Shown: positions 1-9,438, counted from the first letter of the stretch. The stretch: DNA of 64,000 bases from Streptomyces sp. MMG1533 (GCF_001279775.1 NZ_LGDG01000122.1:252830-316829); one strand, 5' to 3'. The notes: generated by a model from the letters alone, not told the origin. Numbers and translations are program-made.

Positions 1-695
1 GTACGCCCGAGGGCGCGTTGTCGGACTGGCAGCAGGGCTACGGCTTCCAGTTCTGGACGTCCCGGCACGGTTACCGGGGTGACGGCGCGTACGGGCAGTA
101 CTGCCTGGTGTTGCCCGAGCACGACGTGGTGGTCGCGATGACGTCGGCGACCGAGGACATGCAGGAGATCCTGAACCTGGCCTGGGAGCATCTCTTGCCC
201 GCCTTCGGGCCCGGAGGGCGGCGGACGTTGTCCGGCAGGCAGGAGGAGGACACGGCCCTGGCCGAGCGGTTCGCCCGGCTCGCGCTGCCGCCGGCGCCGG
301 GCAAGCCGGCACCGCCGGATCGGGCGGAGACCTGGTCCGGCGCCGAGTTCGCCCCCGACGACAGCGCACGCGAGACCCTGCGTGCGCTGACCGGGGTGCG
401 GGTGTCGACGGACGGGGAGGGCTGGCGCCTGACGCTCGTCGAGGACGGCCACGGGCTGGAACTGCCGCTCGGGCAAGGCGGTTGGACTGTCACCGAGGAG
501 CCGGTTCCCGTCGCGGCCGGCGGGGGATGGGCCGACGCGGACACCCTCGTCGCCGACCTGGCCTTCCTGGAGACACCGCACCACCTGGTGGTGACGTGCT
601 CCCTCACGGACCGGACCTTCACGGCACGGTGGAGCACGGAGCCGCTGCACGGAGGGCGGCTCCACTCGATGAAGGCCCCCCGCGGATCAGTCTGA
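1..695 (+). CDS. Serine hydrolase (class C beta-lactamase family), C-terminal part
   Basis: Only the C-terminal ~230 residues are in the window; the frame is open to the left edge, so the start and the SxxK and Yxx catalytic motifs lie outside. The first visible part (GYGFQFW, RGDGAYGQ, then VLPEHDVVVAMTSA) matches the last strands of penicillin-binding-protein-like serine hydrolases, where the third active-site motif precedes the closing beta strands. A further ~150-residue tail, rich in Gly and charged residues, looks like the extra beta domain of some Streptomyces members. Substrate cannot be told. Its stop overlaps the 3' end of the convergent pseudokinase gene by 9 bp. Confidence 0.8.
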   Translation, partial: TPEGALSDWQQGYGFQFWTSRHGYRGDGAYGQYCLVLPEHDVVVAMTSATEDMQEILNLAWEHLLPAFGPGGRRTLSGRQEEDTALAERFARLALPPAPGKPAPPDRAETWSGAEFAPDDSARETLRALTGVRVSTDGEGWRLTLVEDGHGLELPLGQGGWTVTEEPVPVAAGGGWADADTLVADLAFLETPHHLVVTCSLTDRTFTARWSTEPLHGGRLHSMKAPRGSV

Positions 696-2324
696 GGGCT
701 GCCGGAACGTTCTCAGGAAGGTGTCCAGCGCCTCCCGGTTCGCGCTGTCGTCCCAGTCCGCGGCCGGGGTCGTCCAGCGCAGCGAGTAGCCGCTGCCTCC
801 TCCGATGAGGAAGCCGCGGCCGAACGTGCGCACGCGGGTGCCCTCGACGTCGGCGAGCCACTCCATGTCGGCGGCCTCGCGCCCCTGGTACGTCGTCGCG
901 CGGATCTCGCCGATCCGCCGGTAGTCGCCCGACGTCTTGAGATCCGGCTCGACGTCGTCCCGCCAGACGGCGACGGCGTCGTCGCCCACCCGTTCGCTGT
1001 AGGTGACGGCGAGCGTGCGCGGGTCGTCCTTCGCACCGAGGACCACGCGGTACGCCAGGTCGGCCATACGCGTGGTGCTCAGCGGCTTCCAGCCCTCGGG
1101 GAGGGCCACGGAGAAGCCCTCGGGGGAGTGGTAGACGCGGTATCCGGGGGGCAACGCGTTGCCCGAGGGGGTCGCCGTCGGTGTTGGTGTTGGGGTAGGT
1201 GTCGGCGTGGGAGTGGGGGTGGGTGTGGGGGGCGCCGTGGTGGGTGACGGAGTCTGCGGGGGCCGGGAGGTCTGTCCGTCGGCGCGGTCGCCGGGCGCGA
1301 CGGCCGAGGCGGAGGGGGCCGGAGCGGAGGGCGCGTCGCTCGCGGAGGTACTGGTGCCCGGCAGCTGACGGGTCACGGCCAGGACGGCGACGGCGACCGT
1401 GACGACGGCCAGGGCGGTTCCGGCGACCATGGTGCGCCTGCTCCACCCCGGGCCCGCCGCGTACATTCCTCGCAACCGGGGGCGAGGCATCGGACTCAGG
1501 GTCATGTCCGGGTCGTCGTCGAGCACCCGGACGAGCGCCTCGCGGACCACCGGACGGGTCAGCCGTTCCCGGGAGTTCTTGCGCAGCAGCCCCTGCACGG
1601 TCTGGGTGAGCGGACCGGTCCGCAGCGGCGAACGCAGCGGCAACCGGTCCACGCCCTTCAGGGTGGCCTCGGGCCGGTCCCGGTCACGGAAGGGCGGACG
1701 GCCCTCGATCATCGTGTAGAGGATCGCGCCCAGCGCCCACAGGTCCGCGGCCGGCCCGATGCGCTCGTCACGGGCCTGCTCGGGGGAGGCGTACGACGGC
1801 ACGGCGACCCGGGGCGCGAGGGTCGCGCCGGCGAGGCCGAAGCCGGTGACGACGACCGTGCCTCCCTCCTGTACGAACACCTGGCCGGGGCTGAGTTCGC
1901 CGTGCGTGATGCCCTCGCCGTGGGCCGCCTCCAGCACGTCGAGCAACTCGAGACCGATGCGTGCCGCCCGCACGTAGCTGAACGTGCCCTGTCGGCCGAT
2001 CACTTCGCCCAACGGGATGCCGTCGATGCATTCGGTGACGGTCCACAGGGTGTCGGACTCCACGACGGCGTCGACGACCGGGGCGACCCGGCCGGGGCAC
2101 AGCAGCCCCATGGTCTCCGACATACGGATGACCCGCGCGGTGGCCCGGCGCGCGCTGTCGCCGTCCGGGTCGGCCGGCAGCCCGATCTGGGTGAGCAGGC
2201 ACGGCCGTTCCACCTGGATGTCCTCGCCGTACCAGCAGATGCGGTTCGTTTCGCGGTGGAGGATCTCCAACAGCCGGTACCTTCCGGCGACCAACTCTTG
2301 TGTGGAGACGTGCGCCTTGACCAT
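687..2324 (-). CDS. Membrane-anchored pseudokinase (Ser/Thr kinase-like) with Pro-Thr stalk
   Basis: Residues ~15-270 follow a Hanks-type kinase fold: the motif PSYASPEQ and DLWALGAILYTMIEGRPPF are clear. The catalytic residues are gone: no glycine-rich loop, no VAIK lysine (CLLTQIGL in its place), HGELSPGQ instead of HRDLKPxN, and TGFG instead of DFG. One transmembrane helix (~300-320) leads to a Ser/Ala/Pro-rich stretch, a (Pro-Thr)n stalk (~368-386) and a ~160-residue outer domain beginning with YHSPEGFSVALPEGW. It is probably a signalling scaffold or ligand sensor rather than an enzyme. The ATG at 2324 has GAGGG six bases upstream; the ATG at 2330 touches that site and fits worse. The 3' end overlaps the neighbouring convergent gene. 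Confidence 0.85.
   Translation of the reverse strand: MVKAHVSTQELVAGRYRLLEILHRETNRICWYGEDIQVERPCLLTQIGLPADPDGDSARRATARVIRMSETMGLLCPGRVAPVVDAVVESDTLWTVTECIDGIPLGEVIGRQGTFSYVRAARIGLELLDVLEAAHGEGITHGELSPGQVFVQEGGTVVVTGFGLAGATLAPRVAVPSYASPEQARDERIGPAADLWALGAILYTMIEGRPPFRDRDRPEATLKGVDRLPLRSPLRTGPLTQTVQGLLRKNSRERLTRPVVREALVRVLDDDPDMTLSPMPRPRLRGMYAAGPGWSRRTMVAGTALAVVTVAVAVLAVTRQLPGTSTSASDAPSAPAPSASAVAPGDRADGQTSRPPQTPSPTTAPPTPTPTPTPTPTPTPTPTATPSGNALPPGYRVYHSPEGFSVALPEGWKPLSTTRMADLAYRVVLGAKDDPRTLAVTYSERVGDDAVAVWRDDVEPDLKTSGDYRRIGEIRATTYQGREAADMEWLADVEGTRVRTFGRGFLIGGGSGYSLRWTTPAADWDDSANREALDTFLRTFRQPSD
1174..1227 (-). repeat. Low-complexity (Pro-Thr)n coding repeat
   Basis: On the plus strand this is a run of GT-rich triplets and hexamers; read on the minus strand it encodes about nine Pro-Thr dipeptides of the pseudokinase's extracellular stalk. 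Such tracts can change length by slippage and are typical of cell-wall-spanning linkers. Confidence 0.8.
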
Positions 2325-2490
2325 GGTCATCCCTCGCTGAACCGCTGGCTCTCACCTTTCACACAGGTACGGCGCCCGCGGCGGAAAGTGTTCAATGAAT
2401 CCTCAACTGAGGGGCGTCTCTTTTCTTTTGTTCACCTGCTGTACGACAGGTCAGGGGGAACTGTCCGACGAACGACCGGAGTTGCTCGTA

Positions 2491-3450
2491 TCAGAGCAGT
2501 CCGAACCGCTCCGACCAGGCCAGTACGTCACCGGTCGTCGCGTTGCCCCCGCACACCACGAGTCCCAGTCGGGCACCCTCGCCGACCCGTTCCAGGACCT
2601 GCCGGGTCGCGGGAAGCAGGCAGCCGGCGGCGGGTTCGGCCCACACCTTGGCGTGGTCGGCGAGGTCGAGCGAACCCCGCACAGCCTCCCGGTCCGGGAC
2701 CACGAGCACCTCGGTCACCAGCGCGGACACATGGTCGTAGGTCAGTTGCGACACGGAGGGCGCGCTCAGCGTGGACACGACCGACGACAGCGGGACCGGT
2801 ACCGGGCCGCCCGCCGCCAGGGCCCGGGACATCGCCTCGGCGCCCTCGGTCTCCACACCCCAGATCCGCAGGCCCGGACGGCGGGCGCGCAACGCGGCCG
2901 CGACACCGGCGATCAGCCCGCCGCCGCCCACGCTCACCAGCACGTCGGTGAGCTCGTCGGCGTCCTCGGCGAACTCCAGCCCGACGGTGCCCTGTCCGGC
3001 GACCACCACGGGGTCGTCGAACGGGTGCACCAGGGTCAGCCCCTCGTCCCGCAGCCGTGTCACGAGTGAGAACGCGCCGTCCATGTCGTCGGTCAGCCGC
3101 ACCGACGCGCCCGCCTCCCGCACGATCTCGACGGAACGGGCGGGCGCCGAACGCGGCATGACGACCGTGGCCTTCACGTCGAGGGCCGCCGCCATGACCG
3201 CGAGGGCGATCCCGTGGTTGCCGCCGCTGACCGCCACGACCCCGGCGGCCCGCTCGGCCCCACTCAGCGCGAGCAGCCTGGCCGTCGCCCCACGCGCCTT
3301 GAACGAGCCGGTGCGCTGGAGCAGTTCGAGCTTCGCCGTGACGGGGACACCGAGCAGCCCGGACAGGCCGGGGCTCGGCACCGTCGGGGTACGTACCACG
3401 TGTCCGGCGATGCGCTCGGCCGCGTTCTCGATGTCCGTGATCCCGATCAA
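2491..3450 (-). CDS. PLP-dependent threonine/serine dehydratase-like enzyme
   Basis: Fold type II PLP enzyme of 319 residues. The Schiff-base lysine is K51 in TGSFKARGA; SGGNHG (75-80) contacts the cofactor; the phosphate-binding loop is SVGGGGLIAG (~173-182); CGGN near residue 300 sits by the pyridine nitrogen. The length fits catabolic dehydratases, serine racemase-like proteins and hydroxyaspartate ammonia-lyases that lack an ACT domain, so feedback regulation by isoleucine is not expected. The likely start is TTG with GGGAGG nine bases upstream. It is a monocistronic-looking minus-strand gene. Exact substrate (Thr, Ser or a hydroxylated amino acid) cannot be assigned. Confidence 0.85.
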   Translation of the reverse strand: MIGITDIENAAERIAGHVVRTPTVPSPGLSGLLGVPVTAKLELLQRTGSFKARGATARLLALSGAERAAGVVAVSGGNHGIALAVMAAALDVKATVVMPRSAPARSVEIVREAGASVRLTDDMDGAFSLVTRLRDEGLTLVHPFDDPVVVAGQGTVGLEFAEDADELTDVLVSVGGGGLIAGVAAALRARRPGLRIWGVETEGAEAMSRALAAGGPVPVPLSSVVSTLSAPSVSQLTYDHVSALVTEVLVVPDREAVRGSLDLADHAKVWAEPAAGCLLPATRQVLERVGEGARLGLVVCGGNATTGDVLAWSERFGLL

Positions 3451-3515
3451 GGCAGTCGTCCTCCCGGCACGGGGCGCTGATCCACGCCGACTCGCACCCT
3501 GGCGTGCGGTGCGGC

Positions 3516-3529
3516 GCGGGTCAACCCGC
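3516..3529 (-). terminator. Short hairpin just after the polyprenyl synthase gene
   Basis: GCGGG-TTGA-CCCGC on the minus strand, starting 2 bp after the stop of the synthase gene. There is no U-tract, as is common in Streptomyces. Confidence 0.35.
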
Positions 3530-3531
3530 TC

Positions 3532-4560
3532 TCAGAGGTCCCGCCGTACCAGGAAGGCCAGCAGCGACCTCAGGTCGTCGGCGGCTCCTCCCGCGATCGG
3601 CACGTCGGCGAGGGCCGACTCGACGGCGGTGACATGACGGTGTGCCTCGGCCAGCGCCGCCTCCCGGCCGCCGGCCTCGTCGATCAGCACGGCCGCCTCC
3701 GCGGGATCCCCGGCGGACTCCAGGAGAGCGGCGAGTCGTCCGGCCCCGGGGGACGCCGAGTCGAGAGCCGCCAGTACCGGGAGGGTTTTCTTGCCCTCCC
3801 GCAGATCGCCGTGGACGGGCTTGCCGGTGACGGCCGGGTCGCCCCAGATCCCCAGCACGTCGTCGACGACCTGGAAGGCGATCCCGAGATGCCGTCCGGC
3901 CCGGTCGAGGGCGGTGACCGCGGCGGGTGGCGCTCCGCCGAGCAGGGCGCCCAGCGCGGCCGCACAGCCCAGCAGCGCGCCGGTCTTCTGCTCGGCCATC
4001 GCGCGGTACTCGCCCGGCCGCACCCGGCGCGGCCCCGTCCACGGACGTGCGGCGAACAGCAGGTCGTCGGCCTGCCCGCGCACCAGATCCCCCAGCGCCA
4101 CGGACAGCAGGCGCAGGGCCTCGGGGCCGCCCGTCGGCGTCACGGCGAGCGTCTCGACGGCCAGGGCGAACAGCGCGTCGCCCGCGAGGACCGCCGGACC
4201 CGTCCCGTACGCCTTCCACACGGTCGGGCGGCGGCGCCGGGCCGCGTCGCCGTCCATGATGTCGTCGTGCAGCAGGGAGAAGGTGTGCACCAGCTCCACC
4301 GCGACCGCCGCCGGCACCCCGGCCCGCCCGGGCGCACCGGCCGCCTCGGCACCGAGCACGGCGAGGGCCTGCCGCAGCCCCTTGCCGCCGGACGCGACGG
4401 CGGGCCTGCCGCCGACCTCGCACCAGCCGAACGAGTACGCGGCCATCTCGCCGACCCACGGATGCATCCGCCCGACGGCCTCCCGCAGCGCGGGCCGCAC
4501 CAACGCGCGGCAACGGTCCAGGACTTCGGGTGCGGCGACGGCCGACGTCAGCGCCGTCAC
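3532..4560 (-). CDS. Polyprenyl diphosphate synthase (trans-isoprenyl, GGPP-type)
   Basis: 342 residues of the polyprenyl synthetase family, which condense isopentenyl diphosphate onto allylic diphosphates. The first aspartate-rich motif is DDIMD (99-103) with HTFSLLHDD just before it; the second is VDDVLGIWGD, the variant common in Streptomyces, where the last Asp of DDxxD is replaced and IWGD follows. A GKPVHGDLREGKKT segment matches the usual GKxxGxDLxxxKxT. The gene starts with GTG overlapping the stop of the upstream TPR gene (GTGA, 4 bp), so the two are translationally coupled. Product length (C15, C20 or longer) cannot be fixed from sequence; no terpene cyclase lies in the window. Confidence 0.9.
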   Translation of the reverse strand: MTALTSAVAAPEVLDRCRALVRPALREAVGRMHPWVGEMAAYSFGWCEVGGRPAVASGGKGLRQALAVLGAEAAGAPGRAGVPAAVAVELVHTFSLLHDDIMDGDAARRRRPTVWKAYGTGPAVLAGDALFALAVETLAVTPTGGPEALRLLSVALGDLVRGQADDLLFAARPWTGPRRVRPGEYRAMAEQKTGALLGCAAALGALLGGAPPAAVTALDRAGRHLGIAFQVVDDVLGIWGDPAVTGKPVHGDLREGKKTLPVLAALDSASPGAGRLAALLESAGDPAEAAVLIDEAGGREAALAEAHRHVTAVESALADVPIAGGAADDLRSLLAFLVRRDL

Positions 4561-5669
4561 CGTACGACCTCCGCCCGCGGACCGGACTCTTCCTGAGCCC
4601 GTGGACCGGACTCGTCCCGAGCCCGCAGACCGGACTCCTCCTGAGCCCGCAGACCGAACTCCTCCTGCGCCCGCGCCACCATCTCCCGCGCGTGCCGCAG
4701 ACCTGTCCGCTCCAACGTGTGGGCAAGGTCCGCCAGTTCGGCCGCGGTCTCGGCGCGGTCGCGGCCCAGCCGGGCCAGGGACTTGGCCAGCCCGAGCCGG
4801 GCCAGCGCCTCCCCGCGCGGCTCGCTCATGGCGCGGAACTCCGTCAACGCCTGCTCGTACAGGTCCCGGGCCTCGGCATGACGCCCGGCGCGATAGAGGA
4901 CGTTGCCGCGCATCTTGTGGTTGTAGGCCAGCGCGCTGGTCAGCTTCATCGTGCGGCACGTGGTCTCCGCCTCGGCCAGCAGGGCGAGCGCCCGCTCGGT
5001 GTCGCCGTCGCGCACGGAGACGACGTCGGCGAGCCCGCGCAGCGCCCAGGCATGCCCCCGCCGGTCGTCGGCGCGTGCGGCGATGCCGGCGGCCTCCTCG
5101 AACATCGCGTACGCCGTGTCGTACGCGCCGGTGTTGCGGTGCATCTGCGCGATGCCCTCCAGCGCCCACACCGTGTGCCGCGCCTCGCCGCGCCGACGGG
5201 CCTCGGCGAGCAGTTGCTCGTGCAGTTCGCCGACGGCCTCGTAGTCGCCCTGGATGCGGCCGGTCTCGGCCAGCCCCGCCAGCGAGTAGCCGCGGACGAC
5301 GATGTCCCCGCCGCGCTCGCCCAGTTCGGCCGCGAGCCGAAGCAGCCGTCGGGCCAGCGCCAGGGCGCCACGCTGCCGGGCCAGGGTGCCGCCGCTCCAC
5401 AGGGCCCAGGCCATCGCCGCGATGTCCCCGGCGGCGCGGGCCGCACGGTAACTGGCCTTCCACGCCTGGTCCGCCTCCCCGATGCGGCCGAGCCGGCGGT
5501 GCGCCTCGGCGACCGCGAGCCCGGAGCGTGCCGCTTCCCCGTGCTGCCCGGCCCGCTCGGCCGCCCTCAACTGCTCGGTGCCGGCGGCCAGTACGTCGGT
5601 CAGCGAGGAGTTCACGGACAGGGTGGTGAGGGCGCCCTGGTACTCCGGGGCGGATGCCTTGCCGTACAT
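4557..5669 (-). CDS. TPR-repeat protein with tandem-repeat C-terminus
   Basis: 370 residues, mostly tetratricopeptide-like helical pairs (for example EADQAWKASYRAARAAGD, RRLLRLAAELGE and EALARLGLAKSLARLG), suggesting a protein-interaction scaffold. No DNA-binding or catalytic domain is visible and there is no signal peptide. The last ~35 residues are four near-identical 8-residue units of the type RAQEESGL/RAQEESGP. The ATG at 5669 has GAAAGG six bases upstream; an in-frame ATG eight codons earlier lacks a site. The gene overlaps the polyprenyl synthase start, so it may act with it. The promoter region carries two abutting 13-bp palindromes. Family function is unknown to me. Confidence 0.75.
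   Translation of the reverse strand: MYGKASAPEYQGALTTLSVNSSLTDVLAAGTEQLRAAERAGQHGEAARSGLAVAEAHRRLGRIGEADQAWKASYRAARAAGDIAAMAWALWSGGTLARQRGALALARRLLRLAAELGERGGDIVVRGYSLAGLAETGRIQGDYEAVGELHEQLLAEARRRGEARHTVWALEGIAQMHRNTGAYDTAYAMFEEAAGIAARADDRRGHAWALRGLADVVSVRDGDTERALALLAEAETTCRTMKLTSALAYNHKMRGNVLYRAGRHAEARDLYEQALTEFRAMSEPRGEALARLGLAKSLARLGRDRAETAAELADLAHTLERTGLRHAREMVARAQEEFGLRAQEESGLRARDESGPRAQEESGPRAEVVR
4574..4669 (-). repeat. Four 24-bp tandem repeats in the TPR gene
   Basis: Four consecutive 24-bp units begin at 4574, 4598, 4622 and 4646, each with the core CCCG-GACCG-ACTC and encoding one 8-residue unit at the protein's C-terminus. The differences are few and partly silent. Confidence 0.85.
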
Positions 5670-5701
5670 GCATGCCTTTCGGTCCGTATGCACACCATCT
5701 C

Positions 5702-5727
5702 TACACTGCGTGTATACATGGCGTGTA
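5702..5727. promoter_or_regulatory. Two abutting 13-bp palindromes (candidate operator)
   Basis: TACAC-TGC-GTGTA (5702-5714, perfect arms) is followed directly by TACAT-GGC-GTGTA (5715-5727, one mismatch). The block sits 33-58 bp upstream of the TPR gene start and is AT-rich for this genome. The 13-bp centre-to-centre spacing suggests cooperative binding by a dimeric repressor; the regulator is not identified. Confidence 0.6.
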
Positions 5728-5840
5728 TAGTGCGTCGGAAATCAGCCCCGGCCCGAGGGCCAGGGCTTGGTCTGCTGCCGATCAAGACGCGGGCGGAGCC
5801 GAACGGGTTGCCCGTGAGGCGCAGATCACTTCATGGGGCC

Positions 5841-6518
5841 TCAGTGCTGCTGGGGCTTCTGGGGCGTGACCTCGCTCGGCCGGACGACGACATGTCCCTG
5901 GCCCTGCAGCATCAGCTGCACGGCCTCGCCGGAACCGCCGCGCAGCATCGACCCGATGGACTGCGAACGGTGCAGCGAGGTTCCCAGGCCCGCCGTCCAG
6001 CCGACGACCGCGTCCGTGTCGACGTACACCGGGTACTGCGGCGAGACCGGAATGACCAGCGGGTCGCCGTCGCACACCAGGCCCAGCTTGCCCTGCCCGG
6101 TGAACACGCTGTTGAACAGGCCGCCACCGGTGATGCCGGCGCCCTTCACCGTGGCGATCCGGTACGACAACGTGGCGTCGAAGCACAGCACGTTGCGGCC
6201 GTTGACGGTGAACTCGTCGCCTGGGTCGACCTCGACGACGAAGCAGTTCTGCGCCTCGTGCGCGAACCAGGCCTCGCCCTGTCCGCGTACCGCCATGAGG
6301 GGGAGTCCCTCACCGGTGACCGCGCGCTTGAGCATGCCGCCCACGCCCTGGCCCTTGCGCTCGAACTGGAGATTGCCGCGGTAGGCGACCATCGCCCCCT
6401 GGCGGGCGAGCATCTCGCCGTGCACCGCGTACTTGATGCATTTGGAGTTCTCGACCGTCATGCCCGGCGCGGAGGCCGGCTGCACCATGTGCTCGCTGGA
6501 AAACAGGTCACCCTTCAT
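5841..6518 (-). CDS. AIM24/TspB-type beta-prism protein
   Basis: 225 residues with the AIM24 family pattern: alternating Gly-rich beta strands such as GEMLARQGAMVAY, GEGLPLMAVRGQGEAWFA and a GLFNSVFTGQGKLGLVC segment, ending in a short Gln/Pro/His tail. AIM24 homologues in yeast are mitochondrial; bacterial ones are cytoplasmic and often sit near TerD or stress genes, and their biochemical role is not established. The start is ATG at 6518. The only ribosome-binding candidate lies inside a hairpin directly upstream. The TerD-CAP gene upstream on the same strand suggests co-regulation. Confidence 0.85.
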   Translation of the reverse strand: MKGDLFSSEHMVQPASAPGMTVENSKCIKYAVHGEMLARQGAMVAYRGNLQFERKGQGVGGMLKRAVTGEGLPLMAVRGQGEAWFAHEAQNCFVVEVDPGDEFTVNGRNVLCFDATLSYRIATVKGAGITGGGLFNSVFTGQGKLGLVCDGDPLVIPVSPQYPVYVDTDAVVGWTAGLGTSLHRSQSIGSMLRGGSGEAVQLMLQGQGHVVVRPSEVTPQKPQQH

Positions 6519-6521
6519 GGA

Positions 6522-6545
6522 GGCATCCTGTCCCGGAGGGATGCC
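6522..6545 (-). promoter_or_regulatory. Hairpin over the ribosome-binding region of the AIM24 gene
   Basis: Arms GGCATCC and GGATGCC with a 10-nt loop end 3 nt before the ATG at 6518 (minus strand). The GGA of the proximal arm is the only Shine-Dalgarno-like match, so folding would mask it. Confidence 0.45.
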
Positions 6546-6621
6546 TTCCGCCAAGATCGTGGGTCGGGACGCTTTCTCAAGTGCCGCCGTCTCGGGCAGG
6601 GCTGTGCCGGGCAGGCCTGCC

Positions 6622-8037
6622 TCAGGCGCCGAACAGCTGTGTCCAGTACGTGCCCGCAGGGCCGCCGCCCGCGAAGCCGACCCCGATGTGGGTGAAGGTG
6701 GACTTGAGGATGTTGGCACGGTGGCCCGGGCTGTTCATCCAGCCCTCCACGACCTCGGCGGGGGAGCGCTGGCCGCAGGCGATGTTCTCGCCGATCGAAC
6801 GCCGGGTGGAGCCCGCGGCGGCGGCCCGGTCCCAGGGCTGGGTGCCCTCGGGCGAGGTGTGGGAGTAGAAGGCGCGGGCCGCCATGTCCGTGCTGTACGC
6901 CTGCGCGGCGGTGGCCAGCAGCGGATCCACCGCGAGGGGCGGCAACCCGGACCGGGCGCGCTGCCGGTTGGTGAGGTCGACGACGTCGGCCTGTGCCCGC
7001 GCCAGGTCGGCGGGCGTGAGGGGCCTTGCCCAGAGCGCGGTCCAGAACATGTCGCCGGAGCGGGTGTCGGTGACGTGTGCCAGGCCGACGTGGGTGAACG
7101 CCGGGTCGTGCAGGGTGTGCCGGGGCTGTTCGGTGCGCAGGCAGTACGCGACGAACTCGGCGGGCGTGCGCGGGCCGGAGACCAGGTGCTCGCCGACGGT
7201 GACATACGCGTATCCGGCGGCGGCGACGCGCTGGTGGACAAAGACCCCGTCCGCGCCCTCGACGCCGAGCCGCCCCGCCGAGGCCATGGCGGATGCGTGG
7301 GCGTGCGCCGCGGCGGCCAGCCGTGCGTCGAGGGCGACCGGCGGTGCACCGACGGCGGTCCGGGCGGAGTTGACCAGGCCGAGGAAGCCCTCGGCGTCGG
7401 AGGACGGTGGTATCGGCCGGGTCACGGAAGGGGCGAGCGGTGCCGGGCGGGCGAGGGACGGTGCGCTGGGAGCAGGGCGTGACGGAGAGGGGGTCTTCGG
7501 CGCCGGCCGGGTGGTCGGGAAGGAGGCGGACGGCAGGGGGCGGGTCGGCGCCGGCGTGTCCTGAACGACGTCCACTCCGAAGTCGCGGGCCAGGCCCGCC
7601 AGGCCGTCGGCATACCCCTGCCCCAGGGCCCGCAGCTTCCAGCCGTCGCCGCGTCGGTAGATCTCCGCGAGGAGCAGGACGGTCTCCTGCCGCGGGCGTT
7701 GCGGGGCGAACCGGGCGAGGGGCCGGCCGCTCGCGTTGGTGACGTGCAGGGTGGGGGCGGGCAGTCGGCCCAGGGGAGTGCCGGGATCGGCGGGGCTGAC
7801 GACCACCGTGACCCGGGTGGCGCCGGCGCGCAGCCGCGACGGGTCGACGACCAGTGTGTCGCCGTGCAGCCGGGCGCCCGGAGCGCCCGGCTGGTTGTAG
7901 AAGACGAAGTCGTCGTCGCCCCGGACCTTGCCGCCGTCGTCCGTGATGAGCGCGGACACGTCGAACGGGCCGGGCACCCGGACGGTCACGGCACCGCCCG
8001 GGAGGGGCAGATTGCCCCCGGGGACCAACTCGCTCAT
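6622..8037 (-). CDS. TerD domain fused to two CAP (SCP/PR-1) domains
   Basis: 471 residues. The N-terminal ~165 residues are a TerD-type domain (MSELVPGGNLPLP, DDDFVFYNQP, ETVLLLAEIYRRGDGWKLRALGQGY). A Pro/Ser/Thr/Ala-rich linker (~170-215) leads to a first CAP-like domain (~217-335), in which the usual GENI box is altered, and a second, canonical CAP domain (~340-471) with GENIACG, MNSPGHRANIL and HIGVGFA. There is no signal peptide, as expected for cytoplasmic TerD but odd for CAP domains, which are usually secreted. TerD proteins bind calcium and are linked to tellurite and stress responses; the role of the fusion is unknown. The AIM24 gene follows on the same strand. Confidence 0.85.
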   Translation of the reverse strand: MSELVPGGNLPLPGGAVTVRVPGPFDVSALITDDGGKVRGDDDFVFYNQPGAPGARLHGDTLVVDPSRLRAGATRVTVVVSPADPGTPLGRLPAPTLHVTNASGRPLARFAPQRPRQETVLLLAEIYRRGDGWKLRALGQGYADGLAGLARDFGVDVVQDTPAPTRPLPSASFPTTRPAPKTPSPSRPAPSAPSLARPAPLAPSVTRPIPPSSDAEGFLGLVNSARTAVGAPPVALDARLAAAAHAHASAMASAGRLGVEGADGVFVHQRVAAAGYAYVTVGEHLVSGPRTPAEFVAYCLRTEQPRHTLHDPAFTHVGLAHVTDTRSGDMFWTALWARPLTPADLARAQADVVDLTNRQRARSGLPPLAVDPLLATAAQAYSTDMAARAFYSHTSPEGTQPWDRAAAAGSTRRSIGENIACGQRSPAEVVEGWMNSPGHRANILKSTFTHIGVGFAGGGPAGTYWTQLFGA

Positions 8038-8130
8038 CGTGCCGCCCTGATGTCGTCGTCCGGGACCCCTCGGGGTCGTCCGGACAACGTGCGTCAGCGC
8101 GTGAGCGTTCCCCGCCCGCCCGGTCCGCGG

Positions 8131-9438
<1,308 letters not shown>

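Noticed and set aside
1174..1227. GT-rich run as microsatellite or CRISPR-like repeat
   Set aside because: It is a coding Pro-Thr stalk in the pseudokinase; no spacers and no cas genes are present.
3532..5673. A single 713-residue minus-strand frame covering both the TPR gene and the polyprenyl synthase
   Set aside because: Only its last 342 codons read as a protein; the rest is a shadow of the TPR gene in another frame. The GTG at 4560 overlapping the TPR stop explains the real start.
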